Positions 50,761-59,279 are shown, counted from the stretch's first letter. The stretch is DNA of 64,000 nucleotides from Planctomycetia bacterium (GCA_030537455.1 JAUNMR010000007.1:1-64000); one strand, 5' to 3'. Numbers and translations are program-made. Notes: generated from the sequence alone by a model not told the origin.

Positions 50761-52176
50761 ATGCACAGTAAGAGCATGACCAGCGGGGCGCCGTGGAAAC
50801 ACGTGCTATCCTTTTCCCTCCCGGTACTGACAGGCTCCCTTTTACAGCAACTCTACAATACGGCAGACGCGATCATCGTGGGTCGCTTCTGCGGGGAAGA
50901 CTCGCTCTCCGCGGTGGGTACGACTGGTAGTTTAGTTTTTTTCTTTCTGGCGATCGCGATTGGATTTTCCGCTGGCGTGGGGGTTGTGATTGCGCAATTT
51001 TTCGGGGCGAGGCAGGAGGAGAAGGTTCGCGCCGCGGCGTCCTCCGGCATAATACTCTTGGCGATTCTCGGCATAATCGCGACGATTCTCGCATGGCTGA
51101 CCGCAAGGGTCGCCGCCGTTCAACTCTTGGACGTCGACGACTCGATCGTCGATCTCACAGTCTCCTATTTCCGCTGGTATGCGCTGGCGATGCTCTTTCA
51201 GTACGGCTATAATATCGTCGCGTCGATCTTGCGCGCCATTGGCGACAGCGCCGCGTCGCTGTATTTCCTTATGGTCTCCACCGTGCTGAATATCGGATTG
51301 GATCTGCTCTTTGTCGCGTGGTTCCATTGGGGCGTGGTCGGCGCGGCGGTCGCAACGGTCATAGCACAGGCGGGCTGCTACGTGGTCGCCCATCGCTACT
51401 TGACGCGGAAATATCCAATCTTTCGGTTCACATGGCGCCAATTGACATGGGATCCAACGCTGGCGAGATCCGCGCTGAAAGTCGGTATGCCGATCGCTTT
51501 ACAACTGGTCATAGTTTCCTTCGGTCTGACCTTTATCCAACGCGCCGCCAATGGTTTCGGCAAAGCAATGACCGCGTCCTTTACGGTCGGTCAGCGCATC
51601 GAAATGTACCTGAATCTTCCGGGTAATGCGTTTCAAACGACCATGGCGACCTTCGCCGCGCAAAATATCGGCGCCGGTCAACTACAACGCGTGAGAGTCG
51701 GCGTGTGGCAGACCTTTGCCATATGCCTGACAAAGGTCTTAATCATTAGCGCGTGCGTTACGCTCTTTGCCGACCAGATCGTCGTGCTCTTTGGGCTGGG
51801 CGAGCAAGCGTCGACATACTGTCATGCGCACCTACGCGCCATTGCGCTCGCCAATATTATTCTCTCGTTGTATATTCCGCTCTTTGGGGTCTTTCAGGCG
51901 TCGAATCACAGTTCTGTCCCTATGATCGTTGCGCTCTCCGCGTTAACATTGCGTAATCTTGTGACCTATGCGTTCCGTCACAGTCCCTTCCTAGGCTATA
52001 GCGTGGTCTGGTGGAATAGCGTTTTTGGATATAGTCTTGGCTTGATTATCGCCTGGAGTTACTACCTCAGCGGTCGCTGGCAGCGCAATTCTTCATTTGC
52101 GACACATCGCCATAGCGTCCATACGGCGCTGTGTGAACAGGAGGAAAAAGCGCCAGCACAAAACACGACGCAATAG
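50761..52176 (+). CDS. MATE-family multidrug/cation exporter
   Basis: A 471-aa polytopic membrane protein with about 12 helices in two homologous halves. The N-terminal signature HVLSFSLPVLTGSLLQQLYNTADAIIVGRFCGEDSLSAVG and the second-half RSALKVGMPIALQLVIVSFGLTFIQRA are typical of the NorM/DinF-like superfamily. It is expected to export drugs or metabolites in exchange for H+ or Na+. The ATG at 50761 is 109 bp after the -10 box; a second in-frame ATG at 50776 (with AAGAGC upstream) is equally possible. A 16-residue hydrophilic N-terminus and a polar C-terminal tail are cytoplasmic. Monocistronic. Confidence 0.92.
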   Translation: MHSKSMTSGAPWKHVLSFSLPVLTGSLLQQLYNTADAIIVGRFCGEDSLSAVGTTGSLVFFFLAIAIGFSAGVGVVIAQFFGARQEEKVRAAASSGIILLAILGIIATILAWLTARVAAVQLLDVDDSIVDLTVSYFRWYALAMLFQYGYNIVASILRAIGDSAASLYFLMVSTVLNIGLDLLFVAWFHWGVVGAAVATVIAQAGCYVVAHRYLTRKYPIFRFTWRQLTWDPTLARSALKVGMPIALQLVIVSFGLTFIQRAANGFGKAMTASFTVGQRIEMYLNLPGNAFQTTMATFAAQNIGAGQLQRVRVGVWQTFAICLTKVLIISACVTLFADQIVVLFGLGEQASTYCHAHLRAIALANIILSLYIPLFGVFQASNHSSVPMIVALSALTLRNLVTYAFRHSPFLGYSVVWWNSVFGYSLGLIIAWSYYLSGRWQRNSSFATHRHSVHTALCEQEEKAPAQNTTQ

Positions 52177-52311
52177 ACGCCCAACGACGCTGAAATGAGG
52201 TTACGCAAAAAAGACGATGCACACGCTAAATACGGCGTATTATCCGCTAGAATTAGCTGATAACGCCTGCGATTGATAATCTAACGTCCCTGCGCCGACT
52301 TCTGCGTCCCC

Positions 52312-52339
52312 TTGTGTTTTTCAACGTCTGCGGTACAAT
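52312..52339 (+). promoter_or_regulatory. Promoter of the HAD hydrolase gene
   Basis: TTGTGT (52312-52317), 16-bp spacer, TACAAT (52334-52339), 65 bp before the start codon. Confidence 0.5.
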
Positions 52340-52404
52340 TCTACGAGTGCGCGCGACAGCGCAAATACCCCTTTTTACCGATAAACTGCGGAGTTTACAA
52401 CCTC

Positions 52405-53277
52405 ATGGCGAACCAATACGTAAAACAGAACGACTTTCTGATCGGCGTCGATTCCGACGGATGCGCTTTCGATACTATGGAACTCAAGCACAAGGAATGC
52501 TTTATTCCCTGTATTATCCATCACTGGGGGCTGAAAGGGGTTAGCAAGTACGCGCGTGAAGCGGCGGAATTTGTGAATCTGTACTCCAAGTCGCGCGGCG
52601 TCAATCGTTTCCCCGCGCTCATTGAGGTCTTTAAGCTCCTGCAACGCCGACCGGAAGTAGTCGCGCGCGGCGTGAAAGTAGAAATTCCCGAGTCTCTCGT
52701 GAAATGGATCGAACAAGAGACCAAGCTCGGCAACCCGGCGCTCATTAAATTCCTGGAAACTCACGACGACCCCGTGCTGCAAAAGACTTTGCAGTGGTCC
52801 GCCGATATCAATCAGACTGTCGATCGTATCGTCGGCGAGGGCGTGCCCCCCTTCCCGTACGTGAGAGAATCCATGCAAGCGCTACAAGGAAAAGCGGACG
52901 TGCTGGTCGTCTCCGCTACTCCTCAAGCGGCGCTGGAGAAGGAATGGGCAAATCAAGGTCTCGCCCAACTGGTCAGCGCCATTTACGGGCAAGAGATGGG
53001 TACCAAAAAGGAATCGCTCGCGCTCGCCTCGCTGTATCCCGCCAACCACACGCTCATGATCGGCGACGCGCCCGGTGATTATAAGGCCGCTAAAGCCAAT
53101 AACGCGCTCTTCTTCCCCATTAACCCCGGCGAAGAAGAAGCAAGCTGGGAACGTTTCTACAAAGAAGCAATGGCAAAGTTCCTCAACGAAGAATTCGCCG
53201 GAGAATATCAGCAGGCGCTACTCGACGACTTCGATTCACACCTGCCGCTCGATCCGCCCTGGCGACAAATTGATTAA
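52405..53277 (+). CDS. HAD-superfamily hydrolase
   Basis: A 290-aa cytoplasmic protein with the haloacid dehalogenase motifs in order: LIGVDSDGCAFDTME (nucleophile and acid Asp), VLVVSATPQAA (Ser/Thr motif), a Lys in GTKKESLALA, and HTLMIGDAPGDYKAAKANN (acidic motif IV). A long helical cap lies between motifs I and II (about residues 30-160). Phosphatase activity on a small phosphorylated metabolite is likely; the substrate is unknown. The ATG at 52405 has GGAG 11 nt upstream. The longer open frame starts inside the -35 box, which rules it out. Confidence 0.88.
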   Translation: MANQYVKQNDFLIGVDSDGCAFDTMELKHKECFIPCIIHHWGLKGVSKYAREAAEFVNLYSKSRGVNRFPALIEVFKLLQRRPEVVARGVKVEIPESLVKWIEQETKLGNPALIKFLETHDDPVLQKTLQWSADINQTVDRIVGEGVPPFPYVRESMQALQGKADVLVVSATPQAALEKEWANQGLAQLVSAIYGQEMGTKKESLALASLYPANHTLMIGDAPGDYKAAKANNALFFPINPGEEEASWERFYKEAMAKFLNEEFAGEYQQALLDDFDSHLPLDPPWRQID

Positions 53278-53363
53278 TTTTGTAAGCGCCAATTCCAGTC
53301 GTAATCCTACCAATTTTTAAAGATTCTATACAAGACTAACTCCTCAAATTGTCGTAGTATACC

Positions 53364-53396
53364 GCGCGTCGTCGGCTCAATGCCTTGACGACGCGC
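53364..53396. promoter_or_regulatory. Inverted repeat overlapping the nrdR promoter
   Basis: GCGCGTCGTC (53364-53373) and its exact complement GACGACGCGC (53387-53396). The right arm covers the end of the -35 box. It may be an operator, or the remains of a terminator for the upstream HAD gene, since only a pyrimidine-rich tail follows. Confidence 0.45.
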
Positions 53397-53413
53397 CGCC
53401 TCCTCCTTATATT
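53385..53413 (+). promoter_or_regulatory. Promoter of the nrdR-murB-argJ genes
   Basis: TTGACG (53385-53390), 17-bp spacer, TATATT (53408-53413). The leader to the nrdR start is about 47 nt. Confidence 0.55.
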
Positions 53414-53466
53414 ATACTTCTCATCTACTCTTTGCTGCGAACACTACCTAGAGGATAGCATACGAA

Positions 53467-53937
53467 ATGAAATGTCCATTTTGCAAAAATGACAACGACC
53501 GCGTCATCGAAACGCGCACCAGTGACGACGGCTTTACGATCCGACGACGACGCGCATGTCACTGTGGGCGGCGTTTTACCACCTACGAACGAATTGAAGT
53601 CGTCAATGTTCGCGTGGTCAAGCGCGACGGCTCGCGCGTGCCGTTCGACCGCAATAAGGTCAGACGCGGCGTGGAAAGAGCATGTTGGAAACGCTCCATT
53701 AGCGAGTCTCAAATCTCCGAACTGGTCGCCGCGTTGGAAACCTCGCTCGAGGGCGAAACCGAAGTCTCAACTCAAACGATCGGTAAAATGACAATGGATC
53801 TGCTCAAGCGCCTTGACGACGTCGCCTACGTGCGCTTCGCAAGCGTCTATTACCGCTTCGAGTCGGTCGACGACTTCGCCACCGCGCTCAAGAGAATGAT
53901 AAACGAAAAGACAAATGAACGTCAACGCAACGGATAA
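53467..53937 (+). CDS. nrdR: Transcriptional repressor NrdR of ribonucleotide reductase genes
   Basis: A 156-aa protein of normal family length. An N-terminal zinc ribbon (MKCPFCKNDNDRVIETR ... RRRRACHCGRRFTTYE) is followed by an ATP-cone domain (VVKRDGSRVPFDRNKVRRGVERAC ... MDLLKRLDDVAYVRFASVYYRF). NrdR senses (d)ATP and represses nrd operons through NrdR boxes. The second half of the ribbon is unusual: Cys-His-Cys, one residue shorter than the normal CxxC. The frame is intact. It heads a plus-strand series with murB 39 bp and argJ 64 bp further on. The ribosome binding site is GAGGA, 11 nt upstream. Confidence 0.93.
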   Translation: MKCPFCKNDNDRVIETRTSDDGFTIRRRRACHCGRRFTTYERIEVVNVRVVKRDGSRVPFDRNKVRRGVERACWKRSISESQISELVAALETSLEGETEVSTQTIGKMTMDLLKRLDDVAYVRFASVYYRFESVDDFATALKRMINEKTNERQRNG

Positions 53938-53976
53938 CGAACTTGCGTAGGCGTTAAGCTACACAAAGGGACGAAC

Positions 53977-54858
53977 ATGAGCAAACTAGACGCGTTTAAA
54001 AGCGTCCTCGAGCGCGCCGCCGACGCCAAGGCGCTCACCTGGCTGGGTCTGGGCGGTCCAATCGAAGCGCTCGCAAGACCACAAGACCAGGCGCAGTTGC
54101 TCGCGCTACTCAAGGTCGCCTCGCAAGAGAACGTCGACGTGAAAATGCTCGGCGACGGCGCCAGTGTGCTTGTGTCAGACGTTGGCGCGCCGGGCTTGGT
54201 CTTGCAATTAAGCGCCGCGTCCTTTACCGAGCTTAAAGTCGACGGTACGCGCGTGCGCGCCGGCGCGGGCGCTAAGCTTGGCAATCTCGTGACCACTGCG
54301 ACGAGCGCCGGTCTCGCTGGCGTCGAGGGACTGGTCGGCATACCGGGAACCGTAGGCGCCGCATTGGCGATCAACGTGTCGACCTCCGACGCTACCCTCG
54401 GTCAATATGTCGAAAGCGCGAAGGTTGCGACCTATCAGGGCGAGATCCTCGAACTCACGCGCGACGATTTCCTCTTTGGATATCGCAGTAGTAATTTAGA
54501 AAACGTCGTCATTCTTGAGGCAACCTTCCGATTCGAACAGGACCAGCCGGAGGAACTCGTTAAGAGAATGCAGAAGTTCTGGATCGTGCGTAAAAAGAAG
54601 ACGTCGGATCTGGAAAACCTCGGGTATGCGCGTATGTTCAAGAATCCGCGCGGTCAGAGCGCGGCGGAACTCATTGACCAAGCCGGATTTCGAGGCGCCG
54701 CCGTGGGAGCTGCGCGCGTGAGTATGGTCGATCCGAACCTGGTATGCGCGGAAAAAGATTGCAAAAGCGACGACGTCAAACGTCTGGTCACGCTCATTCA
54801 AACGCAGGCGCGTGAAAGAATTGGCGTCGATTTAGAACTGGAAATCGTGATTTGGTAA
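53977..54858 (+). CDS. murB: UDP-N-acetylenolpyruvoylglucosamine reductase (divergent MurB)
   Basis: A 293-aa protein with the MurB layout: FAD-binding part (ALTWLGLGGPIEALARP, MLGDGASVLVSD, GIPGTVGAALAIN), FLFGYRSS (Tyr169, Arg170) and the C-terminal type II domain (MFKNPRGQSAAELIDQAGFRG, then LELEIVIW with the conserved Glu). MurB reduces the enolpyruvyl group to make UDP-MurNAc. The normal Gly-Ser/Cys-x-Phe-Lys-Asn-Pro site reads Ala-Arg-Met-Phe-Lys-Asn-Pro, so Arg219 occupies the place of the proton-donating Ser/Cys. The following H-x-NF motif is also missing (VDPNLVC). It may be a low-activity enzyme or a paralogue. It lies 39 bp after nrdR. Confidence 0.85.
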   Translation: MSKLDAFKSVLERAADAKALTWLGLGGPIEALARPQDQAQLLALLKVASQENVDVKMLGDGASVLVSDVGAPGLVLQLSAASFTELKVDGTRVRAGAGAKLGNLVTTATSAGLAGVEGLVGIPGTVGAALAINVSTSDATLGQYVESAKVATYQGEILELTRDDFLFGYRSSNLENVVILEATFRFEQDQPEELVKRMQKFWIVRKKKTSDLENLGYARMFKNPRGQSAAELIDQAGFRGAAVGAARVSMVDPNLVCAEKDCKSDDVKRLVTLIQTQARERIGVDLELEIVIW

Positions 54859-54922
54859 AAGTTGCGTCGTAGCGCGCCTATTCAACTGCGCCGACGCGTC
54901 AACAAGAAGACACGGCGATAAA

Positions 54923-56125
54923 ATGTCAAAGGAATTTTACCTACCTCAAGGCTATAGTTACGCAGGGGTTAACTGCGGGATTCGACCGAACTCGACGAAA
55001 CTGGACTTCGCTCTGGTCGTCTCAGACTATTCCGCAACCGTCGCAGGCGTGTACACACAAAACCTAAACTGTGGCGCGCCGGTTATCTACGACCGCGAAC
55101 GCACGCCAGGACGCGGTTTCCGCGTCATTGCGACCGACTCCGGGTGCGCTAACGCTTGTACCGGTCAAGAGGGACTCTTTAACGCCAAAAAAATGGCCGA
55201 ATACGCCGCGGAAGCTGTCGGCGCAAACGGCGACCAAGCGATTGTCATGTCGACAGGCGTGATCGGCGTGCAACTGCCTATGAAACGCATTGCGCTCGGC
55301 GCGGAAAAGGCAGCCTCGAAACTCGGAAAAGCTTATAGCGACTTCGAAAAGTGCGCCACTGCCATTATGACGACCGACACGAAACTCAAGGTTGTATCGC
55401 GTCAGTTCACGCTTTCCTCCGGCGAAACAATTCGTCTGGCCGGAATGTGCAAGGGCGCGGCCATGATCGGTCCGAATATGGCGACAATGCTCGCAACGCT
55501 CCTGACCGACGCGGCGCTGGAGCCGAACGACGCGCAAACGATCCTGCGCGCCTGCGTGGAAGACTCCTTCAACTGCGTGAGCGTCGAGGGACACACCAGC
55601 ACTAGCGACACGGCTATACTCATGGCCAATGGCGCCGCGAAGAAGGAACCGCTACAGGGCGACGACCTGAAGCTCTTTGAAAACTATCTGCGCGATATGT
55701 GCCAAGAGCTCGCGCCCATGATTCCCAATGACGGCGAAGGCGTCACCCACTTGGTCACAATCGACGTGCGCGGCGCAAAGACACGCGAAGACGCCAAAAA
55801 GCTCGCGAAAATCGTCGCAAACGACGCTTTGGTTAAGACCGCGCTCTACGGCGCCGACCCGAACTGGGGACGTATTGTCTCCGCAACTGGTTCCGCCGGC
55901 GTTCCTTACGACACAACGAAAGTCGCGCTCAAACTCAACGGCTATCTGCTCTACGAACACGGCTCCCCGGTCGATTTCGACAAGCCGGTCGTCTCCGATT
56001 CGATTCGCAATAACCGTAACGTGCGTATTGAGCTGACCTTCCAAGAGGGAGACGCGTCGATCCGATTCTGGACCTCCGACCTTACGGTGGAATACGTCCA
56101 TCTCAACGCGGACTACACCACCTGA
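54923..56125 (+). CDS. argJ: Glutamate N-acetyltransferase / ornithine acetyltransferase
   Basis: A 400-aa enzyme of arginine synthesis that transfers the acetyl group from N-acetylornithine to glutamate. The self-processing motif KGAAMIGPNMATML contains Ala187-Thr188; cleavage there gives the alpha and beta chains with Thr188 as nucleophile. Other motifs: NSGCANACTG-like TDSGCANACTGQEG, MSTGVIG (oxyanion hole), SVEGHTSTSDTAILMANG and GADPNWGRI. Whether it also uses acetyl-CoA (bifunctional) cannot be told from the sequence. AAGAAG lies upstream of the ATG. It follows murB by 64 bp; the next gene begins 111 bp downstream. Confidence 0.95.
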   Translation: MSKEFYLPQGYSYAGVNCGIRPNSTKLDFALVVSDYSATVAGVYTQNLNCGAPVIYDRERTPGRGFRVIATDSGCANACTGQEGLFNAKKMAEYAAEAVGANGDQAIVMSTGVIGVQLPMKRIALGAEKAASKLGKAYSDFEKCATAIMTTDTKLKVVSRQFTLSSGETIRLAGMCKGAAMIGPNMATMLATLLTDAALEPNDAQTILRACVEDSFNCVSVEGHTSTSDTAILMANGAAKKEPLQGDDLKLFENYLRDMCQELAPMIPNDGEGVTHLVTIDVRGAKTREDAKKLAKIVANDALVKTALYGADPNWGRIVSATGSAGVPYDTTKVALKLNGYLLYEHGSPVDFDKPVVSDSIRNNRNVRIELTFQEGDASIRFWTSDLTVEYVHLNADYTT

Positions 56126-56159
56126 CGCTTTGCGTTAAGTTTCGTAGCGAAAGGACATA

Positions 56160-56190
56160 CGGCGCGTCGTGCTATGGCTCGGCGCGTCGT
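56160..56190 (+). repeat. Direct repeat of 11 bp upstream of the SelA-like gene
   Basis: CGGCGCGTCGT occurs at 56160-56170 and again at 56180-56190, exactly 20 bp apart, about two helical turns. It is a possible site for a dimeric regulator. Confidence 0.35.
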
Positions 56191-56236
56191 TTCTTGCTAT
56201 TAACGCGCCCCAAATCTACGCCAGAGGACATGAGTT

Positions 56237-57658
56237 ATGACGAAAAATCCGACCTTTTCAATTGCCTATTTATCGGAGATTCTCGCCTCGCCGAAGGTCA
56301 AGACGATCGCCTCCAAGCTTCATCCGGCAACGGTTATGAGCGTAGTCAAAGGGGTTTTCGACGACCTGTCTCAGGAATTCTGGGCGTCACTGGCGGCGCA
56401 ACGTCGACCCGACCTGAACGATCTGATCGATAAGATCGTCGCCAGACTAGCGGAGGCGCTGGAAATCACCGAACCGCTCGTACTCGACGCGCGTGGAAGA
56501 CTCTTCCCGAACGAGGTGGAAAAACTACCGGAGGTCGCCGCAGAACAGGCCGCTTGGCTACTGGCGGAGCCGCAAACCGACTACTCGCGACGTCAGGAGC
56601 AGGTCAGCGAACGCGCCGCCTTGGGCAAACTTGCCAAACTTGGCGGCGCTGAATCGGTCGCGGTCTTTGCCACGACCAAGGCCGCGCGCGCCGCCGTCTT
56701 AAACTGGGCGCTAAATAAACGCGCGCGCGTGATCGTCGCGCGACGGGAAATGTACGAAAAGGACGCCGGCGACCGATTCGAAGACGCCTTGGACATGTTC
56801 CCCGCGCTGGAACGTCGTGAGGTCGGCGCTTGTAACTCTGTACGCTATGAAGATTACGCGCGCGCATATGAGAATGGAAACGCGCTGGTATGGCGCTCCA
56901 TTGGTCGATGGAACACAGAGGGACGCTATGTGACCGCGGACGAACTCGTGAAACTCAAGAGCGCCGCGTCAGGGGAGGTTACGCTCCTAGGGGAATTTGA
57001 GTTTGCGCCTCTCATTGACCTGAGCGCTTACTTTAACGTGGCGATTCCCACAGTGGCGGAACGACTCAAATCCGGGTTCGATCTCGCGCTACTGGACGCG
57101 GCGCAACTCATTGGCGGTCCAAACGCCGGTCTACTCTTTGGCTCGCGCGCCACGCTCAACGAAATCTCACTAACCCCTTACGCACAGCTACTCAAACTTC
57201 ATCGCGTCCCCTTTGCGATCCTCGCTAAGACGGTCGACCTTTACGAAACCAGAGAGAAAGCGCTGGAGAAAATTCCGATTTTGCGCACGCTCTCCACCTC
57301 GCTGTCGAATCTACAGAGTCGTGCGGAACGCCTGGCGAACTTCCTCGACACGTGCGAATGCGTGCGAAGAGCACAGCCCCTGCAGGGTCACTCCGCGCTG
57401 TGTCTAAACTCGCCCTTTGGCGCCTCACCCACAAGACTTGTCGAAGTCTTTCCCAGCGCGACCTACTTCTCGCCCGCGGAACTGGCCGCGAAACTGGAAA
57501 AGGGTTCGCCCAAACTTCTCGTGAGATGGACGCAAGATTCCGTACTACTCGATCTGCGAACCCTCGCGCCGGAAAACGACCTGCTCGTGCTGGAGATTTT
57601 CGAACAATTCGACGCAAGTCTACGCGCTGCCAACTTAACCGAGAAGTCGGAGCAATAA
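56237..57658 (+). CDS. SelA-like fold-type I aminotransferase-related protein lacking the PLP lysine
   Basis: A 473-aa protein resembling L-seryl-tRNA(Sec) selenium transferase in length and order of blocks: an N-terminal helical part (YLSEILASPKVKTIASKLHP), LTGAEAAL-like KLGGAESVAVFATTKAARAAV, RVIVARREMYE, and GFDLALLDAAQLIGGPNAGLLFG followed by PILRTLSTSLSNLQSRAERL. In true SelA the Schiff-base lysine lies in SGDKLLGGPQAG; here Gln290 takes that place. The N-terminal glycine-rich LHTNLGR-type motif is also lost (VLDARGRLF). PLP catalysis is therefore doubtful. It may be a scaffold or a non-catalytic tRNA-binding paralogue. GAGGA is 10 nt before the ATG. It lies 111 bp after argJ. Confidence 0.72.
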   Translation: MTKNPTFSIAYLSEILASPKVKTIASKLHPATVMSVVKGVFDDLSQEFWASLAAQRRPDLNDLIDKIVARLAEALEITEPLVLDARGRLFPNEVEKLPEVAAEQAAWLLAEPQTDYSRRQEQVSERAALGKLAKLGGAESVAVFATTKAARAAVLNWALNKRARVIVARREMYEKDAGDRFEDALDMFPALERREVGACNSVRYEDYARAYENGNALVWRSIGRWNTEGRYVTADELVKLKSAASGEVTLLGEFEFAPLIDLSAYFNVAIPTVAERLKSGFDLALLDAAQLIGGPNAGLLFGSRATLNEISLTPYAQLLKLHRVPFAILAKTVDLYETREKALEKIPILRTLSTSLSNLQSRAERLANFLDTCECVRRAQPLQGHSALCLNSPFGASPTRLVEVFPSATYFSPAELAAKLEKGSPKLLVRWTQDSVLLDLRTLAPENDLLVLEIFEQFDASLRAANLTEKSEQ

Positions 57659-57681
57659 CCGAACGCCAAAAACCTTCGATC

Positions 57682-57710
57682 TTGACGCAATGCGCGCGCA
57701 TGGGTATACT
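57682..57710 (+). promoter_or_regulatory. Promoter of the 57791 gene
   Basis: TTGACG (57682-57687), 17-bp spacer, TATACT (57705-57710). It shows that 57791-58969 has its own start, separate from the nrdR series. Confidence 0.6.
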
Positions 57711-57790
57711 CACGCGTCGCGTTGCTACCGCATAGGGCGCTGTAGCGCGTCTGAAGTTCGGTTAAACGCTTATTGTGTATTGTTTTCGCC

Positions 57791-58969
57791 ATGTCGCGTC
57801 GCTCGCTCGTACTGACAATCGTCGCCTTTTTCTTAGGTTTTGCCTGGCAATACCTAGGGGGGTGGACTTTTGTCTGCAATATGCGCCACATGCTAGCGCC
57901 AGCGCAGGAACTCACCGCGCCGATACAAGACGAAACGCTTATACCAGTGACGGCGCCCAGCGCGCTATCGCCTGAGGACGCGTCGCAAGAGCAAGAGCGT
58001 TCGGACGATATAACCTCGACTGCGCCGACTGCGACGTCGACGCCAACGTCTATTGCAACGTCGCAAACGCGCATAGCGCCTGGCGTTACGCGTCCGCTGG
58101 CGTTACCGCTCACGTTGCGTCGTAACGGTCTGCAGACCCCAATGCAGTTTCCGCTCTTCGGACTCAGCGCGTCCATTCAGGCGCAAATAGACGCGGTTCC
58201 AGCGCAGGGCGACGCCATTCCCGTCACAACGCCCCAGACACAGAATAACAACGAGGAACTGCCCGTCTACGCGTCAAATTGGGCAAAGTTCAAACCCGGC
58301 GCATGGATTCGTAAACGCATCACGAGCGTCGCTTACGAAAATAATAAACCGATCCAAAGCGTCACTGAAACCAAGGTCGAACTCCTCGACGTCGACCTGC
58401 AGGCGCAAAAATATACCCTCGCGTTCGACTCCACTGTTAAGGTCGGCAACGTCGACTACTCTCACCGTCACGAAACCGTCGACTTTGACTTCCTCGATCA
58501 GCCCTGGAGCGAAGACGCGAAACTTGTACCCTCCGCGCCGGTCAATCTCATAATCGGGCAACGCGTGGTGCCGTGTCAAACGCGCACGGTGGAGAAACAA
58601 GCCGACCGTCAGCGCGAGCGCGCCGTCGTCTATTATTCCAGCGTCGTCGCCCCTTATGTCATGCAGCGCGAGGTCACGCGTGAAATCATTGATAACGACG
58701 CGACTGACGCAAACGCCACGCGCGTGAGCCATGAACTCTACGTCGTACAACAAACCGAGTCGCGGCAGGCCTTTGGCACAATGGAATCAAGCGGCTACGT
58801 CGCGTTGCGCTCCATTGAGCGCGGCAAACGCAAACAAAACGCAAGACTGACATGCTCTAGCGACGTTCCAGGCGGAATCATAAAAGAATACGTCACGGAA
58901 TTCGACCCACAGACGAACGCTGCGCTATTGCAGACAAATACCGTACTGCTCGACTATTACGTCCCCTAA
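57791..58969 (+). CDS. Membrane-anchored or secreted protein of unknown function
   Basis: A 392-aa protein with a single N-terminal hydrophobic segment (SLVLTIVAFFLGFAWQYLGG) that may be an uncleaved anchor, since no clear cleavage site follows. A Thr/Ala/Pro/Gln-rich linker spans about residues 40-155. A folded beta-rich domain follows (about 165-392: WAKFKPGAWIRKRITSVAYENN, VTETKVELLDVDLQAQKYTLAF, RERAVVYYSSVVAPYVMQREVTRE, ending LLDYYVP). Not recognised as a named family. The ATG at 57791 is preferred over the TTG at 57773 although no ribosome binding site is obvious. Confidence 0.7.
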   Translation: MSRRSLVLTIVAFFLGFAWQYLGGWTFVCNMRHMLAPAQELTAPIQDETLIPVTAPSALSPEDASQEQERSDDITSTAPTATSTPTSIATSQTRIAPGVTRPLALPLTLRRNGLQTPMQFPLFGLSASIQAQIDAVPAQGDAIPVTTPQTQNNNEELPVYASNWAKFKPGAWIRKRITSVAYENNKPIQSVTETKVELLDVDLQAQKYTLAFDSTVKVGNVDYSHRHETVDFDFLDQPWSEDAKLVPSAPVNLIIGQRVVPCQTRTVEKQADRQRERAVVYYSSVVAPYVMQREVTREIIDNDATDANATRVSHELYVVQQTESRQAFGTMESSGYVALRSIERGKRKQNARLTCSSDVPGGIIKEYVTEFDPQTNAALLQTNTVLLDYYVP

Positions 58970-58991
58970 AGAACTAGGGCGTCTTGACGCT

Positions 58992-59031
58992 AAACACAAT
59001 CACAACCGTTCTGCGTGTGTTTTTTTTTATC
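58992..59031 (+). terminator. Weak terminator of the 57791 gene
   Basis: A short AAACACA/TGTGTTT stem with a 15-nt or longer loop, followed by a long T run, directly after the stop codon region. Confidence 0.4.
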
Positions 59032-59233
59032 CGCAGGATAGCGCCTGGGGATTGTACAGGCGTCAATGCGACGTTGAACGTGTCTGGGTTCGGCTCACAA
59101 GGGTCAGACGCATCGGCGTCAGGTATAAAAAACTCAATAAACGCCTCATCGGATTTATCAATTTGTCTCTTATTTACGACTTTACTCGTGTTTAGCGTCA
59201 ACACGCTAGACTCAACCCCACAACGCACAAAAA

Positions 59234-59279
59234 AAACGCCGTAGCGTCCTGGAGATTCACTCCCTACGCTACGGCGTTT
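59234..59279 (-). terminator. Terminator of the ketosynthase-like gene
   Basis: A perfect 14-bp stem (AAACGCCGTAGCGT at 59234-59247 with 59266-59279), an 18-nt loop and a run of T on the minus strand. Confidence 0.88.
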
